A DNA stretch of 64,000 nt from Adiantum capillus-veneris (GCA_014529385.2 CM043966.1:109722808-109786807), one strand, 5' to 3'. Positions 1-13,571 are shown, counted from the stretch's first letter. The notes: generated from the sequence alone by a model not told the origin. Made by a program: numbers and translations.

Positions 1-598
1 GATTGCAAATCCAACCAAGAGTCATGCTTCAATGCTTAAGCTTTCCATCTTCTCCATCTCCATTACTATGCTATTATGTATGCTAGCAAGAAGAGTAATG
101 ATAAGTGAGGAATTACTTCTTTCTCCTATGGAATGTTTCTTCTTCCTCTTTCCTATCCTCATTCCCTGCTAGCTCTCTCCACCTTCGAAGGTGTTTGAGG
201 CCTTGGGGCTAAGGCTTGGGATAGTTAATGCTTTCTTCAAGTTTATGTTATGTTATGTTTGTGATGCAAGAAGCTTTCCATCTTCATTGCATCACCAAGG
301 TCACAAGGAACACAAAGATTGTATTGTACCAAGTCTCTCTTGATGGGAGAAACCATAATACAAATGCCTATTGGAGGGGGGACCGGCTCCATATGAATCC
401 GGTCCTCAACTATTGTCATGTTCTATAAACTCTCTCTCTTGCAAAAGTATTGTTCATGCCAAGTTAACTAAGTACCATGTTTATGTTGCTACTATCAATT
501 AAGTTCACCTGTTATGCTCACAAAGTAATCTCTTAAAAGTGCTTCACCTAATTTTCTAATTCCGCTACTCTCAAAGTTCAAAGTCCATTTCCATTACA
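1..598 (+). mobile_element. 3' part of an LTR (same family as the 46336-59235 chromovirus)
   Basis: The stretch is colinear with the last ~560 bp of the LTRs ending at 47899 and 59235. Shared features are the aatgcttaagc motif near the start, the CTCTCCACCTTCGAAGGTGTT block near 180 and the end TTTCCATTACA at 598. Its upstream part lies outside the window, so it may be a solo LTR or the 3' LTR of an element to the left. It abuts minus-strand gag sequence directly, so it probably inserted into an older gypsy element. Confidence 0.85.
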
Positions 599-1430
599 AG
601 GTGCGTCGGTCTTTGGCTCACCTATCTCTTCACTTGTGTCAGTTTCTGTTTTCTTTGTCTCTGGGTTCTCAGTAGCTTCCTTTTGAGCTTGCGCTCTCGT
701 AACTACTTGAATTGGTAGGACGTTGTTATTTTTTGAGCTACTGGGTAGCTGAACAATTCCTGAGACATTTATTGTGATCTTTCTGACTTGGTTTGGATTT
801 TTTGGACAATTGGGGATCAAGTGAATGACACCACAATCTAGAAAATAGGCATTTACTTTTGCAATCTCCGTATGAGGACATTGTTTGATCAAGTGTTTGC
901 CATGGATTTTGTGACAGTCTATCTCTGGTTGAGGAGCTTCTTCTTACAATTCCTCTTGGTTGTAAACTGGCTTTGACCTTGCTAAGCCTCTATTAGCAAT
1001 GAATCGCAATGTCCTTTCGTCCATCTCATATCTTCTTTCTTCAGGTCAAAACGCAAGGGGTGGAGGTTGTACCGGCCTCACCACTCCAGGTGTTTCTCTC
1101 ATTCTGTCTCTTTGAAGGGAAGTACCCCCTTTGGTTGTTATAATACATTATAGATGGTACTAGCCGTTTTTCGTTAGATGCTTCCATCATCTACATATAT
1201 CTCATGTCTATAGGCATTCTAGCATCTAGCAGTAGAGGTTGTTGTCCGAAGACAAGTTGTGGTCTTGCAACTCCTACTGGTCTTGGTGCATTTCCCATAG
1301 CGTGTCTGAGTGGAGTAGGTGCTACTGGAACAAGTTGTACATACTTGTCCCTAGCATTTTCCATGCTATAGTAACACTCTTCCCTCATATGGTTTGTCCA
1401 TTTTCTCTCAATTTTTCACCATAGGGAAAT
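599..1430 (-). pseudogene. Ty3/gypsy gag C-terminal fragment
   Basis: Read on the minus strand, residues MREECYYSMENARDKYVQL (from 1388) match the gag copy at 38446-38500 on the plus strand, which has MREECYYSMEYARERYVQL. Downstream lie Cys/His-rich segments (IDCHKIHGKHLIKQC and DCGVIHLIPNCP near 830-925) that look like a degenerate zinc knuckle, then a Gln/Glu/Lys-rich linker (VVTRAQAQK) as found between gag and protease. Stop codons interrupt the frame. The fragment ends where the LTR at 1-598 begins. Its N-terminal continuation is at 5390-5580, about 4 kb away, so the gene has been split by other DNA. Confidence 0.7.
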
Positions 1431-2829
1431 TCCAAAAAGCGAGCGAGATTTTTCAAGCAAAGAAAAAATCGAGCAAAGTAATCCATTTAAAGCTCAAGGA
1501 GCTTAGGTAGCCCTACCACCTCTAATAGCATTTTGAACTTGATTAAACATAGAGTCTCTTAGAGAACTCATCCTAAGAAGAACAATATAGAAGCCCTCTA
1601 AAATGAATTTTGAGTTAGAAGGAATGCACAAATCAACATGTTAGCACAACCAAAGAAATTTCCATTGTAGAAATCTCACTCAGTTCTACAAACATGGTCC
1701 ACACTATATAGGCATTAGTATTTTCATCCTATGATGCCTTTTATGGCTAGTCACTAGCCTTGAGAGGTTGGTTGAGAGATTAAGATTGCCTCTAACACAC
1801 GTTTGTCCAAGGAGTTTACATTGCCTCTCTAACATGTGTTGGAGGCAAAATTTTGCTTTTTGTTCAGGTCCCCCACCTTGACATGGCCGGAAAATTTTCA
1901 AGTGTGACACCCACCTTAATTGATGGCCAATTCTCATACATAGCAACTCCATCTTAATTGCCTTTAAAGATCTCCACTGCATGTTACTCTACCAACCCAC
2001 GTTCATAGAACATTTGCATGGATGACATTCTTCATAACCACCGACATCGTATGTGGTGGTGGCAGACCTTGCGAGCATCATTGCAAGTAGCCATGTTGAT
2101 AGCTTCCACCTTAGCCATGGCCAAAGGACTGATGATGCAAAGACTATTTTTGAGCAATGAGAGGTTGTCAGTGGTAGGGGGATTATAATGTGCCTGGTTG
2201 CACACAAACTTCACCCAAATGATGACTTGGATAAACCATGATAGCCAAGGGTGAACATGTTTAGCACAATTCAGAGAAGAACTTGGGGGGGGGGGGGGAG
2301 AGAGAGATGGTAGAGCTTGCGTTGTGCCTACCCTCTTTAAAGATTTTGGCCTCCACCCTTTCCCCTCTAGCTTTCATGCTTTGCCTTCCCTAGCTTGTGA
2401 GAGATAAATGGAAATGATACACAAGCGAAAGCGAGCTAATGATGCCTAACACCCATGGATGCTACCTAGTGGTGCTAAAGGTATGACATTTGGTGTGCTT
2501 TTGTTAGTTGTCTCATAATTGTACGCTTACAAATCCTGGTGAAGCAAATCCTCAAGAGAGAGAGACCTATCAACATGAGTCAATAACATGTTTTTTGAAT
2601 GGACATTGTTTGGTCTTTGCAAGATTTGTTAATTAAGCGAGGATAATCAATCATAATGGTGGAGGCCGAACATGTTGTAGGGCGGAGCCCTCTTTGCTCA
2701 AAGGGGGACGATGCATGTAAACAAGATTTGGAACCTCCTTTGCTTTAGAATTCAGGAGATTCGGTGGGATTTCAAAACACCTCAAAACAATCCACGGTGC
2801 CGTGGATTGTTTTTCGGAGTTTTTGGACC

Positions 2830-3377
<548 letters not shown>

Positions 3378-3752
3378 TTGTGTAGGAGTTAGTATGTGGT
3401 GTGATAAGGATTAAGCTGAGCTTCTAGCCCCTCATGAAAAGGGCTACTCTAGCAGCTATGCATGAAATAGTAATTGTACCACACAGCTGCTTCATCTCTA
3501 CTGTGATATGTTGCAGGTGTTGCCACCTCCTTCTGCAATGCACAAACAACAGTAAGTGGCTCCTCACAACACAAATGAGAGCAACAATTCAATCCCAACA
3601 GCCCAAAAGTGCCAATTACTGGTTGCTATGTCAAGAGCTTAATTAGACGGTGCTGCAAAATTAAATGACGAGCATGCCAATATAATGAAAGTTCACATGA
3701 ATGCACAAGTGCTTATGATTTGGGTTTTCCTGTCTCAAGCTCCACACTTGAT

Positions 3753-3905
<153 letters not shown>

Positions 3906-5389
3906 GTTTTACTTCAATCAAATACCTTGAGCAAGCCAAAAAAACTTCTTCGTACAAAGGAGTAGGAGACAAAGAAAGAGGAGGTGCATATAACACCCTC
4001 AGTGAAGAAACAATCAAGGACTAACCGACTAATGAGATTCCTAATCTTGGGCACATGCACACTGTTCTAGAGAGAGAAAAGTAGAAAGAGAATGAAACGA
4101 GGTCTCTGACATGGTCTAGAGTAGAAAAACACCTTTTTAGAACATTCATGCCAATAATTGAGCCTCTCGCCAACCAATTGCCTGAAGATGTTAGCGGATG
4201 TGAATACATAGGCTGCGTTTCGCAGAGGTCCACTCAATTCACTAGGGTGCTTATCCTCTGTGTCGTGCAGTGCTTGGACGAGCATGTAAAATGTCCATTT
4301 TTGGACCCGCCAAGAAGCGGGCGGCCTCATACCCCGGACAATCACAATGTCCTCAACCTTTTCAATGCCAAACGCGCGGAGGTGTTGAACCTACGACCCC
4401 ACACATGTTGTGATAAACAGTCTAGCAACAAGGTACAATCACGTTCGTTGTTTATTAAGTGCACTTTATAAGCTATATTTGATTCATTGCACAGTGTGAA
4501 CCACGCTGCCTTTGGAAAAGGTGAAGGATTCCAAGCGCTCATGTGTAGTCTAACCACCCCCCCCCCCCAGGTTGTTGAGTTTTGATGTATCCATTGAGAC
4601 AGGCGGTGGACATGCACAAGGGTGTGGTAAGATGGTGGTGAGCATCCTACACCTTTTGAGCTTGGTGAATGGAAAAATGCATGCATGTGCACTTCATGTT
4701 TTGCTTCCTCGAGTTCATGCACGACATCCTTGAAAAATCTATCTCTAGGTCCCACTCCCTCTCTCCTCCCTGTGACATCCCTCCTTCCACCTCTTTAGCC
4801 TTTTCTTTCCCATTCAAATCAAGGGACATTTCTAGATACCTCCTAATAAAGCCCAAAACCAAAATTGCCACACTTACTCTTATTTTTCTCTACTAAAAAT
4901 CTCTATTAATGATGAGATTTCTTTCTGAGGAAATTGCTAGGTTAATAGGCAAACTTTGGCATTTCACAAGATTCCTTAAGAAGAATCTAAATAGATTCCA
5001 TAGGCTTGTGTCACATGGAATTTCAGTCATCGTCTTCTACTGCAAGCCCTTGTGACAAACAGTTCATGAACTTGTGATGGGTCTTGCTCAATTTTACCAT
5101 TCACTCAATAAAGTTTGCTCGATGTATGGTAAGACTCACACCATAGGGGTTCTTGCCCGGGGAGGTCATCTAATAAAAATGTAACCTATCAGGTGAGTTC
5201 AATAGAAGGGTATTTAATGTTCTTGAAACTTATAGAAATATACATAAGGGCATTATTTTTTCAGATTTGAAAAACACTTACATATTTTAAAAGAAAGGGG
5301 TACATTATATTCTTAACAAAATTCACAGATAAGGGGTTTTACAAACATGTCTTGAACGCACGTGATATGGTAGTTTTACACAAAGTGAA

Positions 5390-5580
5390 CCCCAAGAGGG
5401 TTCTTGGAGGTCGGATTTAACTAGAGGAGCAAGTCTTTGAGCTAATCCTTCTATCAGCTTCAATTTCTCACTAGATGCCTCTTGCTTCATTGTGGGTAGG
5501 GTTCTTGGTGAATCACTCCTCTGAGAAGATGTGTCACTCTCACTCTCAATATCATATCCTCTCAAGGTTTTGCTCTGATT
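5390..5580 (-). pseudogene. Ty3/gypsy gag middle fragment
   Basis: On the minus strand the residues DTSSQRSDSP and LIEGLAQRLAPLVKSDLQEP parallel NDTSSQQDDL and FIDDMVKRLTPLVKYNLGKP in the plus-strand gag at 38260-38410. In the intact order this segment is followed by MREECYYSM, now found at 1388. The match ends at about 5390 on one side and near 5580 on the other; I could not extend it confidently to 5907. Confidence 0.6.
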
Positions 5581-6089
5581 TGAATAGGAGTAAGTTATAG
5601 GGGGTGGTGATGGTATATATGGTCTTGTTGTGATCGTAATTCCACCTCTATAAAAGTCATGTTCTATGGTTGCATCTGGTTACATCCATGGTCGCAATGT
5701 AGCTGGGCTTGTGTTAAAGTGTGGATAGATTGGCATTTTAGCACTTCTAACTTGGCTTGCCATACCCCTAGTCATATCTACAAAAGGATTGGTAGATTGG
5801 CTTTCCATCCTGGTAATCTTAGCTTTCTTAATGTCAATCCCACTCAGTACTCTCAAGATAGCCCTTAATAAGCACCTTTGTCCCTTTGTCAGGTCCCTAA
5901 AAGTCAAGTCTGGGTGGTCTTCTGACCTCTGGATATTGGTTATGGGTACCCTAAAAGTTTGGATTTAGGAAACATAGGAAAATTCAGCTCCAAAAGCAAA
6001 ACCTAGGAAAAGTCTAGGTGTGTCCTATTGCCCGCAAGCTTTTCTCCTAGCTATACCTGACTCAATTTAGAGTTGTCTATCAAAAGTTA

Positions 6090-8460
6090 GAGCAGTTTTG
6101 GTGAACTGCACTTGAAACAACACTCAAAACAGTTTCAAGACCAAGGATGTTTTCTTGTACCTTGACCAAATGTGACCCAAATTTGTTGAAACGTGGTCAC
6201 TAGGCTTACTTTACAGTGCTTAACACTTCTAGAAGCTCAATGTGAGTTTTCACCTCCAAATTAGGGCTATAGACATCATACGTGTATGATGTCTATAGTG
6301 GCCAAATCAAGTGGTTTTTACTCTAGAGGATCTTTATCACTTGGGCAACTCTCAACAACTTTCAGAATTCAATTTGGACATTTTTTGGGCAAGTTATGAT
6401 CAATACAAGCATGAATCTATCTAGATCTATCTTCTGGCCTTTACAAGCTCAAATGAGCTCCAAATGCAATAAAATTTTGGCTAGGGACTTCTTTTATGCT
6501 CTAGGACACTGAGGTTTACTCAAATTTCTGTTTTGACCCAAATCTTGCCTATGAGACATCATACATGTATGATGTCTACTGGCTCAAAATTCACTTAGAT
6601 TTCTACCCAAGGTACTCCTTGATGCATACAGCAAGAATATATGATTACAACACATTTTGGATGTCAAAATTGCTCAAAATCACCACTTTTTTTACCTTTT
6701 CTTTCTTGTATCTACAAAATTCTCTTTAATTGCAAGAGTGTGTGTCCAAATGAGTTGAAATTTTGCAAGCAAGCTTAACACATCATTTCCCAACCCCCTA
6801 TGTGGTCAAAAGCGAAATTTGACTTTCAGATCTAGCCTTGAGACATCATACGCGTATAAAGTCTATGTGCTCAGATTTTGACAAAATTTGGTCTGTGAGC
6901 TTATCTTGTGGTGCTTAACACCATGGTATGGTCAGATCTCAAATTTGGTCTCTAAAAGTACGCTTTAGACATCATACACGTATGATTTCTAACTGATCAC
7001 TTTAAAGGGAAGTTTACTCTAGAGGTTCCTCACTACATTGAAAACTCACAACAAGTTTCAGAATTGAATTTTGACACTTTTTGTGCAAGTTATGACCAAT
7101 ACAAGCATTCACTTGCTTAGATGCGTCTTATGGTCTTTACAAGCTCAAATGAGCTCCAAATGCAAGGAAATTTTGGCAGGGACTTCTTTTATGCTCTACG
7201 ACACTGAGGTTTACTCAAATATCTGTTTTAACCCAGATCTGGTCTATGAGACATCATACGCGTATGATGTCTATTGGCTAAAAATTCACTTAGAGTTCTA
7301 CCCAAGGTACTCCTTGATGCATACAACAAGAATATGTGATTACATCAAATTTGGGTTGTCAAAATTGCTCAAAATCACCACTTTTTCACCTTTCCTTTCT
7401 TGTATCTGCAAAATTCTCTTTAATTGCAAAAGTATGTGTCCAAATGAGTTGAAATTTTGCAAGCAATCTTAATACATCATTTCCCAACCCCCTATGTGGT
7501 CAAAAGTGAAATTTGACTTTCAGATCTAGCCTTGAGACATCATATGCGTATGATGTCTATGTGCTTAGAATTTGACAAAAATTTGGTCTGTGAGCTTGTC
7601 TTGTGATGCTTATTACCCTGGTATGCTTAGATCACAATTTTGGTCTCTAAAAGTGCACTTTAGACATCATACACTTATGATGTCTAACTGGTCAGAATGA
7701 AGTGAATTTCACTTCAGAGGTTCCTCTATACACTGGCAACTCACAACAACTTTCAGAATTGAATTTCAACACTTTTTTGCAAGATATGGCCAATACAAGC
7801 ATTCACTTGCCTAGATGCGTCTTATGGTCTTTGCAAGCCCAAAAATGCTTCAAATTTGATGAAAATTGGCATATATGCTTTCTAAATTCTATAGATCACA
7901 AGGGTGCACTTAGTTGTAACTTTTGACCTTAGTTCTGGCCTCTAAGACATCATATGTGTATGATGTCCAGGTGGTCAGGATGGACTGCTGTTTCTACGAG
8001 AGGTGACCCTTGGTGCATACAGCAAGAATATGTGCTCACAACAATTTTTGGGTGTCAAAATTGCACACAATCATCACTTTTGACAAGGAAATTCCTTGAA
8101 AGAGTAAATCCCCCCAGTTTTCAATCTATAAGCCCAAATGATATGAAACTTGGTGTATGTGCTCAACACAACATGCAGAAGATGGGTATAATGTCAAAAG
8201 TTCAAAATTGCTGTTGAAATCACCCTTTAGACATCATACGCGTATGATGTCTGCTAATGAATTTTTGGACAAAATTCATTCACAGGCATCCCCAAGTCTC
8301 AAGCACTGGTTTTCAAGCACTTCTACCAATTTTCATGCAAAAATGTGCTATAAAATCACAAGTTTTGTTTTTTTCGTTTCAAACACTCCGTCTTTTGCCT
8401 TTTGGGTGTCAAGAGTTGGTCAAAACTCTAGTTTCAGTGTATACTTAGGGTAAAACCCCC
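6090..8460. repeat. Tandem array, ~695-bp unit x3, each with three 24-bp palindromes
   Basis: Palindromes built on the half-site AGACATCATACG and its reverse complement begin at 6271, 6554, 6841, 6967, 7249, 7535, 7662, 7945 and 8229. Spacing repeats as ~283, ~286, ~127, giving a higher-order period of 695-696 bp. Copies at 6554, 7249 and 8229 are perfect 24-bp palindromes; the one at 6271 extends to about 32 bp with one central mismatch. Sequence between palindromes is also conserved from unit to unit, for example the tract containing acaagctcaaatgagctcc at 6450 and 7140. No credible long ORF is present. Confidence 0.92.
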
Positions 8461-8997
8461 CTTTTGAACACTCTGGTGCAGTCAAATTTTTTTATATTTG
8501 ATCTCCATATGCCCCTTGAGACATTGCACATGCCTTCTTATCCTAAAGAAGGAATCTAGGTGAATGGTGACCAATTGTGGTGTCTCATGTAAAATTCCAT
8601 GGATCTGATAAACCAGCATAGCCAAGAGATCCTATAAAAACTAAATCAGCACAGGCACCTGAGTCACCTTCCAAGCATTAGGAAATTTTGGAGGTCATTT
8701 GGAGGGCCTTATTGAAGAGAGAGAAAAGAAGGTGCAACCAATGAGTAGCAACCTTACGTAACGTAGAAATGCATGGAAAACAAAACAAAAATAAAAGAAA
8801 ACATTTCAAAATATTGAGTTTTGTCCCATTTTTGTATGGTAACTTCATCGTCTCACAAAGTAGGCCCCACTACCAGTAGCCGTCAAGTTGTTGACACCTA
8901 AATATTGATTGATGGTTAACTCTCTCCCTTCATTAAAAGATATCTACTACCTTTATGAAAGGCTTTCAAAACGCATTCTTCCAGGTCCATTATACCT
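8461..8997. repeat. Spacer with a fragment of the acidic-protein repeat family (8540-8720)
   Basis: Bases 8540-8665 (gaatctaggtgaatggtgacca onward) match 30480-30590 and 29260-29390, a conserved block of the decayed acidic-protein repeat described at 28-34 kb. The following stretch (ggaggtcatttggagggcc, near 8691) occurs in reverse complement at about 28155, next to the first copy there. The rest shows nothing recognisable. Confidence 0.7.
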
Positions 8998-10163
8998 ATG
9001 GCTTCGTCTTCTACCCGCCCAAGAAGTTCTAGAGGTTGCTCTACACTGTCCTCAACTAGCCTCACCATTAGTGTGCCAAGAAGACCATGTAGTAGCATAA
9101 GCACTATCTCAATCTCAAACTCTCTCACTACAGATAATAGGTGGCAAGAGCAGAGGATAAGCAAAGGTTCTTGGGTTCTTATGCAGCCAAGAAGGAGAAA
9201 AAGCTCAAAATCATCAAACATGTTTCGTTCTGCATGGAAAGCAAGAGTTCTGGATTTCAAAGTCGAGGTTGGTAAGAAGACTGTGAAAGAAGTCTTTGTT
9301 CAACATGTTTTCACTCACTCTGATGTGATTGCTAATGGCGGCGATGTCTCCATGGTGCATAATCCACGGTGCAACTGTAAGTTAATTATTTAGCATTCCT
9401 CCATAAATGTTATCTTACATTTAAAAATGTGAATCTGTTATTTTATTCTCTTATTATAGGTATATAATTTGGTTATACAGGTGTTTGTATTTATTTCTAT
9501 TCTCTTACATTCACAAATGTTTATCCTTCCTCATATGAGGAATGGGAGCCACTGGAGTGCATTATTGGTCTCATCTCTGTGATCCATGTTCATATTGGGG
9601 TCTTGCAATATGCTGGAAGAACTAGCAAAAGCCTGGCAGACGAGGGTATTTTCTTCTATGACCATTTCTACCAACTCAATCAAAGGAATGTTCCACTACC
9701 AACCAATTGGAACTTCGTGGATTGGCCCATTCCCGACACAACAATGAGTGAGGCATTGAGGAGCAGGCTCTATAGGGATGTTCAGAGGTCTCTCCGAAAC
9801 TCTATATCCACTAAAATGGTGAAACTTGCAAATTTCTGTCCTATTGGTCTCTTTGTTGAGTTATTTCATACCTGCAAAGTACATGTTGCTAAAACTATGC
9901 TGCTCTGCCAATCATTTGATTCCCTCTTGTGTGATAAGCTTCTTGATCGAGGGTGGTATGTGAAAGAAACGGATGGCATATGTTGCGAGATTGCTCTTGA
10001 CACTTTCATTGTCAAGTATATGCTTGTGACACAGACATTGATAATCTCCTTTTGGTACAAGCATTCTCACATTGTTGAAGGTTGCTATGTGCCTATGGAT
10101 CAAGAGGCCGCAAGTTTGGCAAACAATGTTGTCATAGAGTGGAAGTGGTGGAAAAAGACCTAA
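8998..10163 (+). CDS. Intact two-exon gene, product not recognised (353 aa)
   Basis: Exon 1 is 8998-9376 from an ATG; a GTAAGT donor opens at 9377 and a TTATACAG acceptor ends at 9480, giving a 104-bp intron. Exon 2 is 9481-10163. The splice joins in phase (split Cys codon) and yields 353 residues without a stop. The N-terminus is a Ser/Thr/Arg-rich, probably disordered stretch (residues 1-75), followed by a charged segment (FKVEVGKKTVKEVFV). The C-terminal half is Cys- and aromatic-rich with DHFYQLNQRNVPLP, DWPIPDTTMSEALRSRLYRD and FCPIGLFVELFHTC. I recognise no domain and assign no function. An A/T-rich tract with a (TC)n repeat follows. It could be a host gene or carried by an unidentified mobile element. 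Confidence 0.55.
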
Positions 10164-10428
10164 ATCTTATGACAGTAATTACGATAAGGCAGCAATGCAA
10201 TCTTTTGCAACTTCAACATGACATAGTGGAGGAGACTACCGACATTGACTTCGTAAACTTTTATTTCTTGCTAGGCGGACGAAGAGTAATGCAACGAAGG
10301 GAGAAGCATTTTTGTGTGGAGATCTTTCTGGCCGTATTCAAATTGTGCCAATGTAATTTAGTGTAAATGGCTTCAACGAAATGTAACTTTTTTGACTAGT
10401 TTAATCTTAATATCAAGTGTTTTCTCAA

Positions 10429-10431
<3 letters not shown>

Positions 10432-10520
<89 letters not shown>
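10432..10520. repeat. (TC)n microsatellite, ~89 bp
   Basis: A pure TC run downstream of the unknown gene and just before the phosphatase remnant on the other strand. Confidence 0.97.
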
Positions 10521-10525
<5 letters not shown>

Positions 10526-10558
10526 CTCAAAACACATAGACAGGTAGACATTTTCACT

Positions 10559-11142
10559 TTAAGGTATAATTAATGAATTAAGGAGTACATTTGTAAGTAC
10601 AAATTCCGATGTGCTCAATGGGCTTAAGTACATTGCTTGCAAGTATGGGACCAAAATGTCCTCTAGGTAAAAATCGTGAAGATGCCCTTCAAATGAAGGT
10701 GGGGAAATAGTAGTGCCTGGTGGATTAAGTAAACCCGTATGTGGTGTGTCATCAATCAACAAAGTATTGAGAGCATCATAAGGCACATTGATATGTTCAA
10801 AGGGCTTGTAGAGAAGTGGTACATTAGCTTTAGTTGGGTGGAAATGTCCCGCAATGGTATTACAATTTCTTTTACTATACACAAAATAAAAATCCGATCT
10901 CTGAATTTCAACCAAATTACAAACTATGGTAACAAGGGGATTCGGGTTTTGGGCCTGCATTGAAGACCAGATAGCAACCCTAAACCGTGGAATCAAAAAA
11001 TTCAAAAATTCCTTCGTGCCTGGTCAAATTACTACTCTAATATTTCCCAAGCGGAAGCTTCATAACTTGGAGAACTCTGTATGTATATTGTATGGCTGTC
11101 GTAGCAACAACAATTCATTGAGATCCAAGATGATTAGTCTTT
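10559..11142 (-). pseudogene. FCP1/NLI-interacting-factor-like HAD phosphatase, catalytic-domain part
   Basis: Read on the minus strand from 11142: LIILDLNELL resembles the HAD motif I variant (LDLNGLL) of plant NLI-interacting-factor proteins. Then come PGTKEFLNFLIPRFRVAIWS (typical of the domain core), HFHPTKANVPLLYKPFE and LLIDDTPHTGLLNPP, the conserved Asp-Asp motif near the C-terminus. Family members are phosphoprotein phosphatases acting on Ser/Thr, for example RNA polymerase II tails. The first catalytic Asp lies in DLN, so the acid/base position reads Asn. Two in-frame TGA codons lie between motif I and the core, so the copy is dead. Coding stops abruptly at the chromovirus inserted at 11143; the 5' half is at 18379-19086. 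Confidence 0.8.
11138..11142. other. Target-site duplication TCTTT (left)
   Basis: TCTTT precedes the LTR start TGTAAGGTTCC at 11143 and recurs at 18301-18305 directly after the LTR end GGGACCTTACA. Confidence 0.85.
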
Positions 11143-11525
11143 TGTAAGGTTCCAGTTTTCGACACCTTAAAGATTATACAAAGTTCACAAAATTTAATGG
11201 AAAACCACTATTGAAGGATTCAAACGCTGCTAATTTTGGTATTTTTGGAATCATAAGCAGAGCTTTACTATGTTTAGTAATTTTCAGAATCTGAATCCGA
11301 TAAAAACTCAAAAAGTAACAGACCCTGGAGATTACAATAGAAATTCAATTAGTAATAAAAATTGGATGGTTTCAGTATTAATCATTAACAAAGACTTTTA
11401 CAACTAAGGTTCTAGAATTAGAAAGAAATTCCAATTTTCATCATTAAGGATCTGCAAAAAATCAACTAGGTAAATTCTGGAAGGTATGGGGGGAGTGTGG
11501 AAGCTGGGGAAACCTGCCAAGGACG
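11143..11525 (+). mobile_element. Remnant of the 5' LTR
   Basis: Bases 11143-11413 are colinear with 13607-13872. Then ~630 bp present in the 3' LTR (13873-14500) are absent, and 11429-11525 matches 14501-14600. Sequence then passes straight into RT/RNase H coding DNA. Confidence 0.88.
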
Positions 11526-13571
11526 CAACCCAAAACGGTCAGTGAGATTCGAGGATTTTTGGGCATTACCGGATGGTATAGAATCTTCGTCAAAGATTGT
11601 ACAGTTATTGTCGCACCCTTGACGCAGCTACTTAAAAAGACAGCCAAACTTACATGGGGAAAAGAACGGGAGGATTGTTTCTTCAAATTAAAACAAAATC
11701 TCACATCAGCTCATGTACTCAAACTTCATGACTTCACTCAAGAGTTTGAAGTAGTAACAGATGCCAGCGGTCTTGCTATAGGAGGAGTCTTAAGCTAAGA
11801 AGGTAGACCAGTCGCCTTTACTTCACGAAAATTAAGAATCCACGAGCTGAATTATCCAACTCATGATCTGGAACTTCTAGCTATCGTCCATGCTCTAAAA
11901 CTCTGGAGGCACTATCTTCTAGGAGGAAAATTTCAGTTGATCACCGATCATCAGAGTTTAAAATGGTTTTCTCTCAAGCAACACTCAACATGAGGCAGCG
12001 AAGATGGATAGAACTCTTACGGGAATATGACTTTGAAATAAAATATAAACTAGGGAAAGAGAATGTGGTTGTTGACGCTCTTAGCCGTAAGGTTTTTCTT
12101 GGGGGTATTTCCACAGTTGACAATCCAATCCTCAATAAGGTTAAGGAAGCTTCCTTGGAAGATAAGGATTATCAAAGACTTCTACACGTTATCAATCAAC
12201 AGGACCTAAAAGAGAAAGAGAAAGACAGATTAAGGATTATTCACTTGAGAAGGGGCTTCTCTATTGTAAGTATCGGCTTTACATTCCTAAAAATCCAACA
12301 TTAAAGGAGTTAATCCTTTATGAAGGACATAACGCTCCAGTTGTCGGCCATCCTGGATATGCAAAGACCCTTAATGCAATAAGGAAAAGCTATTTCTGGC
12401 GAGGAATGAAAGGAGATATACTTCGCTACATCAGACAATGTCTTTCCTGTCAAAGGATTAAGGCTGAACGAGTTATGATGCCAGGAAAACTTCAACCTCT
12501 GGACATTCTTCAAATGAAGTGGGAACTCATTAGCATGGACTTTGTAACAGGCCTTCCCACTGTTCAAGGGGGTTACGACTCCATTATGGTGGCAGTGGAT
12601 ATGCTGACTAAAGTCTCCCACTTGATGCCTGTAAAAACAACTTACACCACATCAGACATAAGCCGTCTCTTTATCAAAGAGATCTTCAGATTACACGGGC
12701 TTCCTAAGAGAATAGTCAGTGACAGGGATGCAAAATTCACTTCAAAATTCTGGAAAGCTTTATTTGAATCCTTAGGAACTCAGCTATGTTTTAGTACGTC
12801 CTATCATCCTCAGACAGACGGCCAGACAGAAAGAGTGAATTAAGTTATTGAAGACATCCTTAGAGCCTATTGTGGTAGGGAACCCCGAAAATGGATCCAA
12901 TTTCTTCCTCTAGTGGAATTTGCCTATAACTCTTCCTTTCATCAAAGCATTGGGATGTCACCATTCAATGCTCTTTATGGGCATGAATGTATATCACCCC
13001 TAAACTTTTCTGACCCTACTACAAAAGTAGAAGCTTCAAAACAAATGTTGGAGGAGATGGATGCCCAAACCAAAGCCATAAGGCAAGACATTCAGGCAGC
13101 CAAGGACCGCCAGAAACAGTATGCTGATAAAAAACGATCTGATCAGGTTTTCAAACAAGGAGATAAAGTATTCCTAAGGGTTCGGCCAAAAAGAAGCACT
13201 CTATCCCTAGGAAAATACAAAAAACTAAGCCCCAGATATTGTGGACCGTATGAAGTGATTAAAGTAATCAATGATCAAGCTTATAAACTAAAAAATTGCC
13301 TGAGCACCTCAAGGTCCATAATGTATTCCATATCAGTCTTCTAAAACCTTACATCCCAAATCCAAATCATACTCTAGATGACGAACAAATTGTGATGCAG
13401 AAGCAAGGAATCCTTGAACTCCAACCAGATTGTATTCTCGACACTAGGGAAAGGAGTCTGAGAAACAGGTTTATTAGAGAATATTTGGTCAAATGGAAGG
13501 ACTACCCCACCGAGGAAGCCACCTGGGAGGATGAAGTATCACTCCGCAAAGATTTTTCCAATTTCGGTTGA
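11526..13571 (+). pseudogene. gypsy pol: RT end, RNase H, integrase, chromodomain
   Basis: RT thumb (VSEIRGFLGITGWYR) leads to RNase H (VVTDASGLAIGG, ELLAIVHALKLW, LITDHQSLKW). Integrase follows with an HHCC zinc finger (EGHNAPVVGHPG ... CLSC near 12325-12450), then the catalytic D,D,E in SMDFVTGLP, IVSDRDAKFTSKFW and DGQTERVN. A GPYEVI-type domain and a chromodomain (EYLVKWKDYPTEEATWED, 13481-13535) finish the protein at TGA 13571. The chromodomain, which targets integration to chromatin, marks a chromovirus. Damage: TAA at 11796 and 12841, both where a Gln codon is usual, and frame changes near 11940, 12260 and 13300. Confidence 0.9.

Noticed and set aside
7071-8453. ORFs of 60-133 codons inside the palindrome array
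   Set aside because: They are not conserved in frame between the three tandem units.
6090-8460. CRISPR-like array
   Set aside because: Repeats are palindromes 127-287 bp apart with homologous spacers in a plant genome; no cas genes.
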